From assembly GCA_900554135.1 (NCBI GenBank), contig USFU01000117.1:1-5218 (forward strand): a stretch of DNA of 5,218 nt. The letters are read 5' to 3'. The notes beneath the pieces were generated by a model, which was not told the DNA's origin, did no database searches, and worked only from the letters and a program-made list of their open reading frames with translations. Both the position numbers and the translations under genes were made by a program. Below are positions 1-5,191 of this stretch, piece by piece (within the stretch, counting starts at the first letter, position 1; each line of letters begins with the position of its first letter). This stretch comes from an uncultured Collinsella sp. GTDB lineage: Bacteria > Actinomycetota > Coriobacteriia > Coriobacteriales > Coriobacteriaceae.

Positions 1-1022
1 GGCGTCTCGCCCGAGCCGGGCGTATAGGCCTTGGAGTACTCCTTCATGATGGTGGTCTTGCCGGGCAGGACCTGACCGGTCATGTTCTTGAACTCGGTGA
101 TGCGCGTATAGTCCTCGCTCGTGGTGTAGTTGACGGTGCCCACGGGCTGGAACTGGTCCATATCGAGCGTCTCGAACTTCATATCGAGCGTGCGGTACGG
201 CAGCGCGCCCAGGTCGAGGTTGAACAGCTCGTCGAGTGGACCGGTGTAGACGATCTCGCCACCATAGACCTTGCCGTCGATCTTGACGGTGGTCTCGTCG
301 ATCTCGAAGAGGTCGCGGGCGTCCACGTCGCAGAACACATCAATCAGATCGTGGTCGAGCATATGCTCGAACAGCGCGGTATAGCCGTCCTGCGGCATGC
401 CCTGGAAGGGAGCCTGCGGGAAGTAGCGATCGTCATCGCCCACAAAGACGGGAACGCGGCCGGTAATCGAGGGGTCGATCTGATCGGGCGTCTGGCCCCA
501 CTGCTTCATGGTGTAATGCAAAAAGACGTTCTCGTAGACGTAATCGGCGACCTCGGCAAGATCCGGGTCGTTCTTCTTGCGCAGCTCCATGATGGGCACC
601 TTGACGTCCTTGCCAAAGGTCTCCACGAGCTTCTGATACAGCTCCTCGCCGCGCTCATCGCCAAAGGCGAGCTTGAGGCTCGCATGGTTAAAGGGCACAG
701 GCATAAGGGTGCCGTTGATGTTGGCGAGCACCTTGTGCTGGTAGTCAGTCCACTTGGTAAAGCGTGACAGGAAATTGTGGACGCGCTCGTTAAAGGTATG
801 GTAGATGTGCGGACCATACTCGTGGACCAGGATTCCCGCCTCGTCAGTGCAGTCGAAGGCATTGCCCGCAATGTGGCTACGGCGCTCCAAAACGGCAACA
901 CGATAGCCGATGGTTTCGGCAAGACGGCGGGCGCAAACGGCACCGGCATAACCGGCGCCGACAACGATCATGTCGTACGCACCGGGATTAAAGCCTTCAG
1001 GCAGGCCTGAGGTAATCTGCAT
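1..1022 (-). CDS. glf: UDP-galactopyranose mutase, 3' end beyond the window
   Basis: The gene is open to the window edge: 340 codons are visible, and the last part of a protein usually near 370-400 residues is missing. The enzyme is a cytoplasmic flavoprotein that interconverts UDP-galactopyranose and UDP-galactofuranose, supplying galactofuranose for cell-wall or capsule glycans. Visible motifs are the FAD-binding GAGYAG (residues 22-27), an ERRSHIAGNAF segment (46-56), YGPHIYHT (69-76), KQWG (173-176), GRVP with Arg189, FQGMPQDGY (206-214), YTGPLDELF (259-267) and YTRITEF with Arg307. Arg189 and Arg307 correspond by motif to the substrate-contacting arginines of the family. About 15 residues precede the usual YDxIVVGAG start, so the protein has a short N-terminal extension. 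The ATG at 1022-1020 is supported by AAGGAG (1033-1028), five bases upstream. It is divergent from pta. The tyrosine-rich C-terminal motif cannot be checked because it lies outside the window. Confidence 0.93.
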   Translation of the reverse strand, partial: MQITSGLPEGFNPGAYDMIVVGAGYAGAVCARRLAETIGYRVAVLERRSHIAGNAFDCTDEAGILVHEYGPHIYHTFNERVHNFLSRFTKWTDYQHKVLANINGTLMPVPFNHASLKLAFGDERGEELYQKLVETFGKDVKVPIMELRKKNDPDLAEVADYVYENVFLHYTMKQWGQTPDQIDPSITGRVPVFVGDDDRYFPQAPFQGMPQDGYTALFEHMLDHDLIDVFCDVDARDLFEIDETTVKIDGKVYGGEIVYTGPLDELFNLDLGALPYRTLDMKFETLDMDQFQPVGTVNYTTSEDYTRITEFKNMTGQVLPGKTTIMKEYSKAYTPGSGET

Positions 1023-1065
1023 CGATACTCCTTGTCAAAAGCCACGGGCTCGTTAGCTGGGCTTT

Positions 1066-1084
1066 TCTCGAACATTCTTCGAGA
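1066..1084. repeat. 7-bp inverted repeat in the glf leader
   Basis: TCTCGAA and TTCGAGA form a perfect inverted repeat around the 5-base spacer CATTC. It lies between the minus-strand TATAAT candidate and the glf ribosome binding site. It could be an operator or a small leader hairpin. The repeat is seen directly; any function is inference. Confidence 0.35.
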
Positions 1085-1100
1085 CATATTTATCAGAGCG

Positions 1101-1126
1101 ATTATAGCGCTAATGCGTCCTATAAT
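1101..1126. promoter_or_regulatory. Candidate divergent -10 boxes for glf and pta
   Basis: Two exact TATAAT hexamers face away from each other: minus strand at 1106-1101 (towards glf) and plus strand at 1121-1126 (towards pta). They are separated by 14 bases that include most of the 8-bp palindrome TAGCGCTA (1105-1112). Neither has a convincing -35 at 16-18 bases, so they may depend on an activator or be chance matches in an AT-rich stretch. If real, the leaders would be roughly 70 bases for glf and 120 bases for pta, and polymerase could not occupy both at once. Confidence 0.4.
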
Positions 1127-1151
1127 GAGCTTGCCACACAAGGAAAGCTCA
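1126..1151 (+). repeat. Inverted repeat at the predicted 5' end of the pta transcript
   Basis: TGAGCTT (1126-1132) and AAGCTCA (1145-1151) are exact inverted copies around a 12-base spacer. The left arm overlaps the last base of the plus-strand TATAAT and the expected start site. It could be an operator over the start site or a 5'-terminal hairpin of the pta mRNA. Seven-bp arms alone are not strong evidence. Confidence 0.3.
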
Positions 1152-1178
1152 AGCACCGCGGCGTACATTATTGAAAGG

Positions 1179-1201
1179 TAAACCCGCTAGCAGCGGGTTT
1201 A
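1179..1201 (+). terminator. Terminator-like hairpin inside the pta leader
   Basis: TAAACCCGCT (1179-1188) pairs perfectly with AGCGGGTTTA (1192-1201) around an AGC loop, and TT follows. It has the stem-then-T pattern of an intrinsic terminator, but the T run is short and broken by an A. No plus-strand gene lies upstream in the window for it to terminate, and it ends about 50 bases before the pta start. Possible roles are attenuation of pta, termination of a short leader RNA starting near 1133, or insulation of glf from antisense transcription. Pairing is perfect in both directions, so the fold does not show which strand it serves. Confidence 0.5.
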
Positions 1202-1253
1202 TTCGTGTACAGCCGGGCGCCTGGAGCTTAGCGAAACGCTTGTAAGGAGTAAC

Positions 1254-2234
1254 ATGAGCGATTTCCTAAACCGTATGAAGTCTGCCGCCAAGGCCGACCT
1301 TAAGACCATCGTCCTGCCCGAGGGCGAGGACCCGCGCACCATCGTCGCCGCCACCAAGATCATCGAGGAGGGCCTGGCAAAGATCGTCATCCTGGGCAAC
1401 CCCGACGAGATCGACGTTCCCGGCGCTACCGTCATCGACCCGCGCAATGCCGAGAAGCACGAGGAGTACGCGCAGAAGTTTGCCGAGCTCCGCGCCAAGA
1501 AGGGTGTCACCATCGAGCAGGCTCGCGCCCAGGTGATGGACGCCACCTACTTTGGCACCATGATGGTCAAGATGGGCGACGCCGACGGCCTGGTCTCCGG
1601 CGCCTGCCACTCCACCGCCGACACCCTGCGCCCCGCGCTTCAGATCCTCAAGACCGCCCCGGGCACCAAGCTGGTCTCGGCCTTCTTCGTGATGTGCACC
1701 GACACCCCTCAGTTCGGCACCGACGGCACGCTGATCTTCGCCGACTGTGGCCTCAACATCAACCCGTCCTCCGACGAGCTCTCCGAGATCGCCATCGCCT
1801 CGGCCCACTCCTGGTCCACCTTTATGGGAAATGTTGAGCCGCACGTGGCCATGCTCTCCTACTCCACCATGGGCTCCGCCGGTGGCGAGGTCGCCAAGAA
1901 GGTCCAGGAGGCCGTGAAGTTCTGCAAGGAGAAGGCTCCCGAGCTCGCCATCGACGGCGACCTGCAGCTCGATGCCGCCATCGTCCCCACCGTCGCTCAG
2001 CTCAAGGCTCCCGGCTCCTCCGTCGCCGGTAAGGCCAACGTGCTCGTGTTCCCCGACCTCGAGGCAGGCAACATCGGCTACAAGCTGGTCCAGCGCTTCG
2101 CTGGCGCTGACGCCTACGGCCCCATCCTGCAGGGCATCGCCAAGCCGGTCAACGACCTGTCGCGCGGCTGCTCTGCCGACGACATCGTGGGTGTCGTGGC
2201 CATCACCGCCGTCCAGGCTCAGATGGCTGAGTAG
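1254..2234 (+). CDS. pta: Phosphate acetyltransferase (phosphotransacetylase)
   Basis: The 326-residue protein has the length of the compact single-domain Pta class (about 320-335 residues), not the roughly 700-residue enterobacterial form. It is a cytoplasmic enzyme that exchanges CoA for phosphate on acetyl-CoA, giving acetyl phosphate. Family motifs are VLPEGEDPR (20-28), DADGLVSGACHSTADTLRP (109-127), FADCGLNINP (162-171), LSYSTMGSA (201-209), GDLQLDAAIVP (235-245), VFPDLEAGNIGYKL (265-278) and the C-terminal GPILQGIAKPVNDLSRGCS (289-307). Ser303, Arg304 and Asp310 correspond by motif spacing to active-site residues Ser309, Arg310 and Asp316 of the Methanosarcina thermophila enzyme (from memory). 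The ATG is supported by AAGGAG (1244-1249), four bases upstream; the stop is TAG. It stands alone on the plus strand, divergent from glf and convergent with the first acetate kinase gene, instead of sharing an operon with ackA. Confidence 0.97.
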   Translation: MSDFLNRMKSAAKADLKTIVLPEGEDPRTIVAATKIIEEGLAKIVILGNPDEIDVPGATVIDPRNAEKHEEYAQKFAELRAKKGVTIEQARAQVMDATYFGTMMVKMGDADGLVSGACHSTADTLRPALQILKTAPGTKLVSAFFVMCTDTPQFGTDGTLIFADCGLNINPSSDELSEIAIASAHSWSTFMGNVEPHVAMLSYSTMGSAGGEVAKKVQEAVKFCKEKAPELAIDGDLQLDAAIVPTVAQLKAPGSSVAGKANVLVFPDLEAGNIGYKLVQRFAGADAYGPILQGIAKPVNDLSRGCSADDIVGVVAITAVQAQMAE

Positions 2235-2249
2235 CGGACATATCCCCTC

Positions 2250-2376
2250 GGGGCCCTACAGGGTAAAGCTCTGAAAACGTCCTCGGACATGCATGAAACC
2301 CCCGCTGCGCACTTCGTGCGGCGGGGGTTTCATGCGTCCTGCGGAATATTTTCAGAGCTTTACCCTGTAGGGTCCC
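2250..2376. repeat. 127-bp symmetric nested palindrome
   Basis: Outer arms at 2254-2277 and 2349-2372 are exact inverted copies of 24 bases (beginning CCCTACAGGGTAAAG). One G-T wobble and three more pairs extend them to 28 positions, 2250 and 2376 being the outermost. Inside are two unpaired 13-base segments (2278-2290 and 2336-2348), then a perfect 15-bp inner stem (2291-2305 with 2321-2335) capped by a further hairpin. Outer and inner arms share the same centre, base 2313. The unpaired segments are not inverted copies but share GTCCT-CGGA in direct orientation (one extra G on the right), and the left one can fold as GTCC-TC-GGAC. It starts 15 bases after the pta stop. It could be a miniature mobile or REP-like intergenic element, or an elaborate 3'-end structure. 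No target-site duplication is evident. Confidence 0.85.
2291..2335. terminator. Core hairpin of the palindrome, probable pta terminator
   Basis: A perfect 15-bp stem (GCATGAAACCCCCGC and its complement) continues after a 2-base bulge into CGCAC-TTC-GTGCG, giving about 20 pairs. It is the first strong hairpin after the pta stop (57 bases away) and is very GC-rich. Only TTT follows the G run on the plus strand, so the tract needed for intrinsic termination is weak. The symmetry would let it act on transcripts from either direction, fitting a site between convergent genes. Confidence 0.6.
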
Positions 2377-2526
2377 TGCCGCCACGTGGTGCTCAGGGGA
2401 TCTGGGGTGGACGGCGGCTTGGCTACGAGCTGGGGCTGAGAATCTGAATGGATGGGTGCCGTTGCTGGGAGCGCAGGCGTTGCTGGTGATGATCGCTTTG
2501 GGACTGGAATTTCTGCCTGCTAGCAG

Positions 2527-2560
2527 AAAGGCCTCCGGAGCTGTTGCTCTGGAGGCCTTT
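2527..2560. terminator. Bidirectional terminator between ackA and pta
   Basis: AAAGGCCTCC (2527-2536) and GGAGGCCTTT (2551-2560) pair perfectly. The stem continues through GGAGC with GCTCT (one G-T wobble) to a TGTT loop, 15 bp in total. It starts 22 bases past the end of the first acetate kinase gene, so it should end that minus-strand transcript. The wobble reads as G-U on the plus strand but as an A-C mismatch on the minus strand, and the plus side has the richer T stretch (TTTCGTTTACTT). It may therefore also stop plus-strand read-through from pta. Confidence 0.85.
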
Positions 2561-2582
2561 CGTTTACTTGCAAATGCGCGCG

Positions 2583-3761
2583 TTAGTTGTTCTTGGTCAG
2601 ACGCTCGACGTCGTGGGCGATCATGTATTCCTCGTCGGTGGGGATGACCATGACCGTAACGGAAGAACCGGCGGCACTGATGACCTGCGGGCCGTTGCCC
2701 ACGGCCTCGCGGTTCTTGTTGTTGTCGATGCGCACGCCCAGCCACTCAAAGCAGTCGCAGAAGGCCTTGCGGATCGACCAGTCGTTCTCGCCGATGCCGG
2801 CGGTAAAGGTGATGGTATCCACGCCCGCCATAGAAGCAATCATGGAACCGGCCTGCTGCATGGCCTTGTAGGCGAACATATCGAAGGCGAGCAGGCAGCG
2901 CTCGTCGCCCTCGGAGGCGCGCGTACGGATGTCGCGGGCGTCGTTGGAGATGCCCGAGATGGCAAGCAGACCGGACTGCTTGTTCATCATGTCGTCGACT
3001 TCCTGGTAGCTGTAGCCGCCCTCGCGCTGAAGATAGCACACGGTGGCCGGGTCAATGGAACCACAACGGGTGCCCATCATCAGGCCGTCGAGCGGCGTGA
3101 GGCCCATCGTAGTATCGCGGCACACGCCGTCCTCAATGGCAGCGAGCGAAGCACCGTTACCCAAATGGCACGAAAGCAGACGGTGGCAGCGCGTACCCAG
3201 GATCTCCTTGGCCATCATCCACTCGTAACGGTGGCTCGTACCGTGCGCGCCGTACTTGCGCACGTGGTACTTGTCGCACACGTCCTTGGGCAGCGCGTAG
3301 GTGTAGGCGACCTCGGGCATGGTCATGTGGAACGAGGTGTCGAAGACGGCCACGTTGGGCAGCTCCGGATACTTCTCGCGGCAGTATTCGATTGCCGCGG
3401 CCTCGCCGTAGTTGTGCAGCGGGGCGAGCGGGGCCACCTCAAGGATCTTAGCCATGACCTCGTCGTCGACGACCGCGGAATCGTCAAAGTGCCAGCCGCC
3501 CTGAACGATACGGTGGCCGATGCCATCGATCGTAAAGTCGGTCTTCTCGAGCTCCTCGAGCACGCGCGCAATGGCGCAGCGATGATCGGGAAAAGGAATC
3601 TCCTCGGTCTGCTTGGTGCCACCGTTCTCGGAGTGACCAAAGATGCCCATCTCCGATCCGATACGCTCGCAGTTGCCCTTGGCGAAAACCTCGCGGGTAT
3701 CGGTATCCAAAAGCTGATATTTAAGGCTCGAGCTGCCGGCGTTGACAACAAGTACGTTCAT
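2583..3761 (-). CDS. ackA: Acetate kinase, paralogue 1
   Basis: The 392-residue cytoplasmic protein is of normal acetate kinase length. It makes ATP and acetate from acetyl phosphate and ADP, the step after Pta. N-terminal VNAGSSSLKY gives Asn7, Ser10, Ser12 and Lys14. Others are GHRIVQGG with Arg84, FDTSFH with catalytic-type Asp141, GAHGTSHRY (171-179), CHLGNGAS with His199 and Asn202, GTRCGSIDPA with Arg232, a GISNDARDI nucleotide-loop segment (270-278), FTAGIGEN (319-326) and TDEEYMIA with Glu378. By motif alignment these match Asp148, His208, Asn211, Arg241 and Glu384 of the Methanosarcina enzyme (from memory). Gln87 and Trp90 replace the usual His and Glu of GHRxVHGGE. All other motif residues checked are canonical, so this is the better candidate for the main kinase. 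The ATG has AAGGAG (3771-3766) four bases upstream. It has its own terminator and a 164-base gap from the upstream paralogue, so it is probably transcribed separately. Confidence 0.96.
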   Translation of the reverse strand: MNVLVVNAGSSSLKYQLLDTDTREVFAKGNCERIGSEMGIFGHSENGGTKQTEEIPFPDHRCAIARVLEELEKTDFTIDGIGHRIVQGGWHFDDSAVVDDEVMAKILEVAPLAPLHNYGEAAAIEYCREKYPELPNVAVFDTSFHMTMPEVAYTYALPKDVCDKYHVRKYGAHGTSHRYEWMMAKEILGTRCHRLLSCHLGNGASLAAIEDGVCRDTTMGLTPLDGLMMGTRCGSIDPATVCYLQREGGYSYQEVDDMMNKQSGLLAISGISNDARDIRTRASEGDERCLLAFDMFAYKAMQQAGSMIASMAGVDTITFTAGIGENDWSIRKAFCDCFEWLGVRIDNNKNREAVGNGPQVISAAGSSVTVMVIPTDEEYMIAHDVERLTKNN

Positions 3762-3781
3762 GAGACTCCTTCGTGATTACA

Positions 3782-3813
3782 GTACGGTCGGCAAACCTAT
3801 AAGGCGGCCGTAC
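3782..3813 (-). repeat. Inverted repeat in the leader of acetate kinase gene 1
   Basis: GTACGGTCG (3782-3790) pairs with CGGCCGTAC (3805-3813) over 9 positions with one wobble. The 14-base loop contains the small inverted repeat CCT-ATA-AGG. It lies 20 bases upstream of the start codon, just before the ribosome binding site. It could be an operator or an mRNA hairpin affecting translation or stability. The pairing is visible; the role is inference. Confidence 0.5.
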
Positions 3814-3815
3814 CC

Positions 3816-3854
3816 TTAATAAGAAGTTATCAGAATTCAATAAATATCTATTAG
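3816..3854 (-). promoter_or_regulatory. AT-rich probable promoter region of acetate kinase gene 1
   Basis: This is the most AT-rich stretch between the two kinase genes. It follows the terminator of the upstream gene and precedes the leader repeat. On the minus strand it reads TTTATTGAATTCTGATAACTTCTTATTAA. I cannot pick a -35/-10 pair with proper spacing, so the call rests on position and composition. GATAACTT (3831-3824) recurs upstream of the second kinase gene at 5211-5204. Confidence 0.3.
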
Positions 3855-3878
3855 GCTCTTCGCCCAAAGAGCATAAAA

Positions 3879-3911
3879 GGGGGCTGAACGGCACAAGGCC
3901 ATCCAGTCCCC
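3879..3911 (-). terminator. Terminator of acetate kinase gene 2
   Basis: On the minus strand GGGGACTGGATGG pairs with CCGTTCAGCCCCC around a 7-base loop, with one A-C mismatch and two wobbles, followed by TTTTAT. It begins 15 bases after the stop codon. The fold is better on the minus strand than on the plus strand, as expected. A second small hairpin, GCTCTT (3855-3860) with AAGAGC (3867-3872), lies just downstream. The signal implies that the two kinase genes are not simply co-transcribed. Confidence 0.85.
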
Positions 3912-3925
3912 TCCCCTTGCATCAA

Positions 3926-5104
3926 TTACTTACCGCTGACGATGCGCTCGACGTCGGAAGCGATCATGAACTCCTCATCCGTGGGGATGACGAAGATCTT
4001 GACCTTGGAATCCTTGGCGGACAGGCACCAAGCGCCGTCGCCGCGCAGGGCGTTGCGGGCATGGTCCATCTTGACGCCCATGAAGGCCAGACGGTCGGCC
4101 ACGCCGGCGCGGACAGCCGGAGCGTGCTCACCGATGCCGGCGGTAAAGACCAGGGTGTCCATGCCGCACATGGAAGTGGCCATCTCGGCGGCCTTGGCGG
4201 CAATCTTGTAGACGAACATGTCGAAGGCGAGCTGGGCCTCGGGGTCACCGGCAGCGGCGAGCTCCTCGACGTTGCGGCAGTCGTTGGTCTTGCCACCGGT
4301 CACAGCCAAAAGGCCGGACTTCTTGTTCATCATCTCGTCGACCTCGTCGAAGGTGTAGCCGCCTTCACGCTGCAGGTAGCACACGGTAGCAGGGTCGATG
4401 GAGCCGCAACGGGTGCCCATCATGACGCCGTCGAGCGGCGTCAAGCCCATGGTGGTGTCCATGCACTTGCCGTCCTCGATGGCGCACAGGGAAGCGCCGG
4501 AACCGATGTGGCACACGACGACCTTGCGAGCCTCGCCGTTGGTCATCTCGGCAACCTTCTTGGAGATGTAGCGGTAGCTGGTGCCGTGGGCGCCGTACTT
4601 ACGAATGTGCAGCTTGTCGCAGACGTCCTTGGGCAGGGCGTAAGTCTTGGCGACCTCGGGCATGTTGAAGTGGAAAGCAGTGTCGTAGACCGTGACGTTG
4701 GGCAGGTCGGGATACTGCTCGAGGCAGTACTCGATAACGTTGGCCTCGGGGTTGTTGTGCAGCGGAGCGAGCGGGGCGACCTCGCGGATCTTGGCGAGAA
4801 CGTCCTCGTCGACGAGGGAGGAATCGCCGAAGTACCAACCGCCCTGAACGATGCGGTGGCCGATGCCCTCGATCTTGACGCCGTTGGCCTCGAGGTCCTT
4901 CAGGACGACCTCGATGGCGACCTTGTGGTCAGGGAACTCGATGTTCTCGGTCACCTTCTTGGAACCGTTGGCAGCGTGAGTGAAGGTACCGCCGGTAAAG
5001 CAGACGCGCTCGCAGGAGCCCTTTGCGGACACCTTGTGGGACTTGGTATCGATGACCTGATACTTAAGGGTCGAAGATCCTGCGTTGACGACCAGAACGT
5101 TCAT
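3926..5104 (-). CDS. Acetate kinase, paralogue 2 (divergent active site)
   Basis: This second 392-residue acetate kinase homologue is about 60% identical to the first by hand count, so it is an old duplicate, not a recent one. It keeps VNAGSSTLKY, GHRIVQGGW (82-90), YDTAFH with Asp141, GTRCGSIDPA with Arg232, FTAGIGEH (320-327) and TDEEFMIA with Glu379. It differs from the family at three motif positions: Thr12 for Ser, Tyr177 for the second His of HGTSH, and Ser202 for Asn in HxGNG. Its nucleotide-loop segment reads KTNDCRNVEE (272-281), with one inserted residue relative to paralogue 1, and resembles the E. coli AckA loop as I recall it. It is probably still an acyl phosphate kinase, but substrate or kinetics may differ; propionate or butyrate kinase activity cannot be excluded. 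The ATG has AGGGAG (5114-5109) four bases upstream. It ends in its own terminator. Confidence 0.93.
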   Translation of the reverse strand: MNVLVVNAGSSTLKYQVIDTKSHKVSAKGSCERVCFTGGTFTHAANGSKKVTENIEFPDHKVAIEVVLKDLEANGVKIEGIGHRIVQGGWYFGDSSLVDEDVLAKIREVAPLAPLHNNPEANVIEYCLEQYPDLPNVTVYDTAFHFNMPEVAKTYALPKDVCDKLHIRKYGAHGTSYRYISKKVAEMTNGEARKVVVCHIGSGASLCAIEDGKCMDTTMGLTPLDGVMMGTRCGSIDPATVCYLQREGGYTFDEVDEMMNKKSGLLAVTGGKTNDCRNVEELAAAGDPEAQLAFDMFVYKIAAKAAEMATSMCGMDTLVFTAGIGEHAPAVRAGVADRLAFMGVKMDHARNALRGDGAWCLSAKDSKVKIFVIPTDEEFMIASDVERIVSGK

Positions 5105-5157
5105 GTGTCTCCCTACTAACAGGCGGTGTGGCGCCGCCAGGTTACATACGCTTCAAT

Positions 5158-5191
5158 AATAAACCCAAACGCCCTCGCGCTCGGGTTTATT
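5158..5191 (-). terminator. Minus-strand hairpin upstream of acetate kinase gene 2
   Basis: On the minus strand AATAAACCCGAGCGC pairs with GCGTTTGGGTTTATT over 15 positions around a GAGG loop. Two of the pairs are G-U, and ATT follows. On the plus strand those two wobbles become A-C mismatches, so the fold is meant for minus-strand RNA. It most likely ends a minus-strand gene to the right of the window. Alternatively, if the kinase promoter lies further upstream (GATAACTTATATAT at 5211-5198), it is a leader attenuator. It ends about 53 bases before the kinase start. Confidence 0.65.

Larger units (their letters stand above)
2235..2582. other. Gap between convergent pta and ackA
   Basis: This 348-base region has no credible gene. 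It begins with the nested palindrome at 2250-2376. The stretch 2377-2509 is G-rich on the plus strand, and I recognise nothing in it: no start with a good ribosome binding site, no repeat and no RNA gene. At 2510-2529, TTTCTGC and GCAGAAA form a 7-bp inverted repeat, overlapping the perfect 10-bp palindrome CTGCTAGCAG (2517-2526). The terminator at 2527-2560 follows. Short open frames crossing here run through the hairpins and resemble no known protein. Confidence 0.7.

Noticed and set aside
1066..1084. Possible LexA/SOS box (CGAACATTCTTCG)
   Set aside because: The Gram-positive SOS consensus as I know it is CGAAC-N4-GTTCG. This site is one base short and lacks the second G, and none of the neighbours is a DNA-repair gene.
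1266..1844. A 192-codon minus-strand frame opposite pta
   Set aside because: It is an antisense shadow of an unmistakable phosphate acetyltransferase; the translation is glycine- and leucine-rich low complexity.
2240..2385. Target-site duplication flanking the nested palindrome
   Set aside because: I compared the bases outside both arms (TATCCCCTC and TGCCGCC) and found no matching direct repeat, so recent transposon insertion is not shown by the flanks.
2235..2582. tRNA, riboswitch or CRISPR in the pta-ackA gap
   Set aside because: There is no cloverleaf with T-arm consensus, no known riboswitch core that I can recognise and no regularly spaced direct repeats; the palindrome and the terminator account for the visible structure.
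2456..2647. A small plus-strand frame with a hydrophobic start (MPLLGAQALLVMIALG)
   Set aside because: It runs through the terminator at 2527-2560 and into the kinase gene in antisense, and has no good ribosome binding site, so the membrane-like segment is probably chance.
2203..2745. A 180-codon minus-strand frame spanning the palindrome and terminator
   Set aside because: It overlaps the ends of pta and kinase gene 1 in the wrong frames and reads through two strong hairpins. Its composition is rich in R, A and P with no family resemblance.
2544..3776. A 410-codon open frame on the plus strand opposite kinase gene 1
   Set aside because: Same antisense effect. It also begins inside the terminator hairpin and has no sensible ribosome binding site or domain.
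3917..5119. A 400-codon open frame on the plus strand opposite kinase gene 2
   Set aside because: It is the antisense shadow of a clear acetate kinase gene. Its translation is a low-complexity mix rich in D, G, L, V and A, typical of the complement of GC-rich codons, with no recognisable domain.
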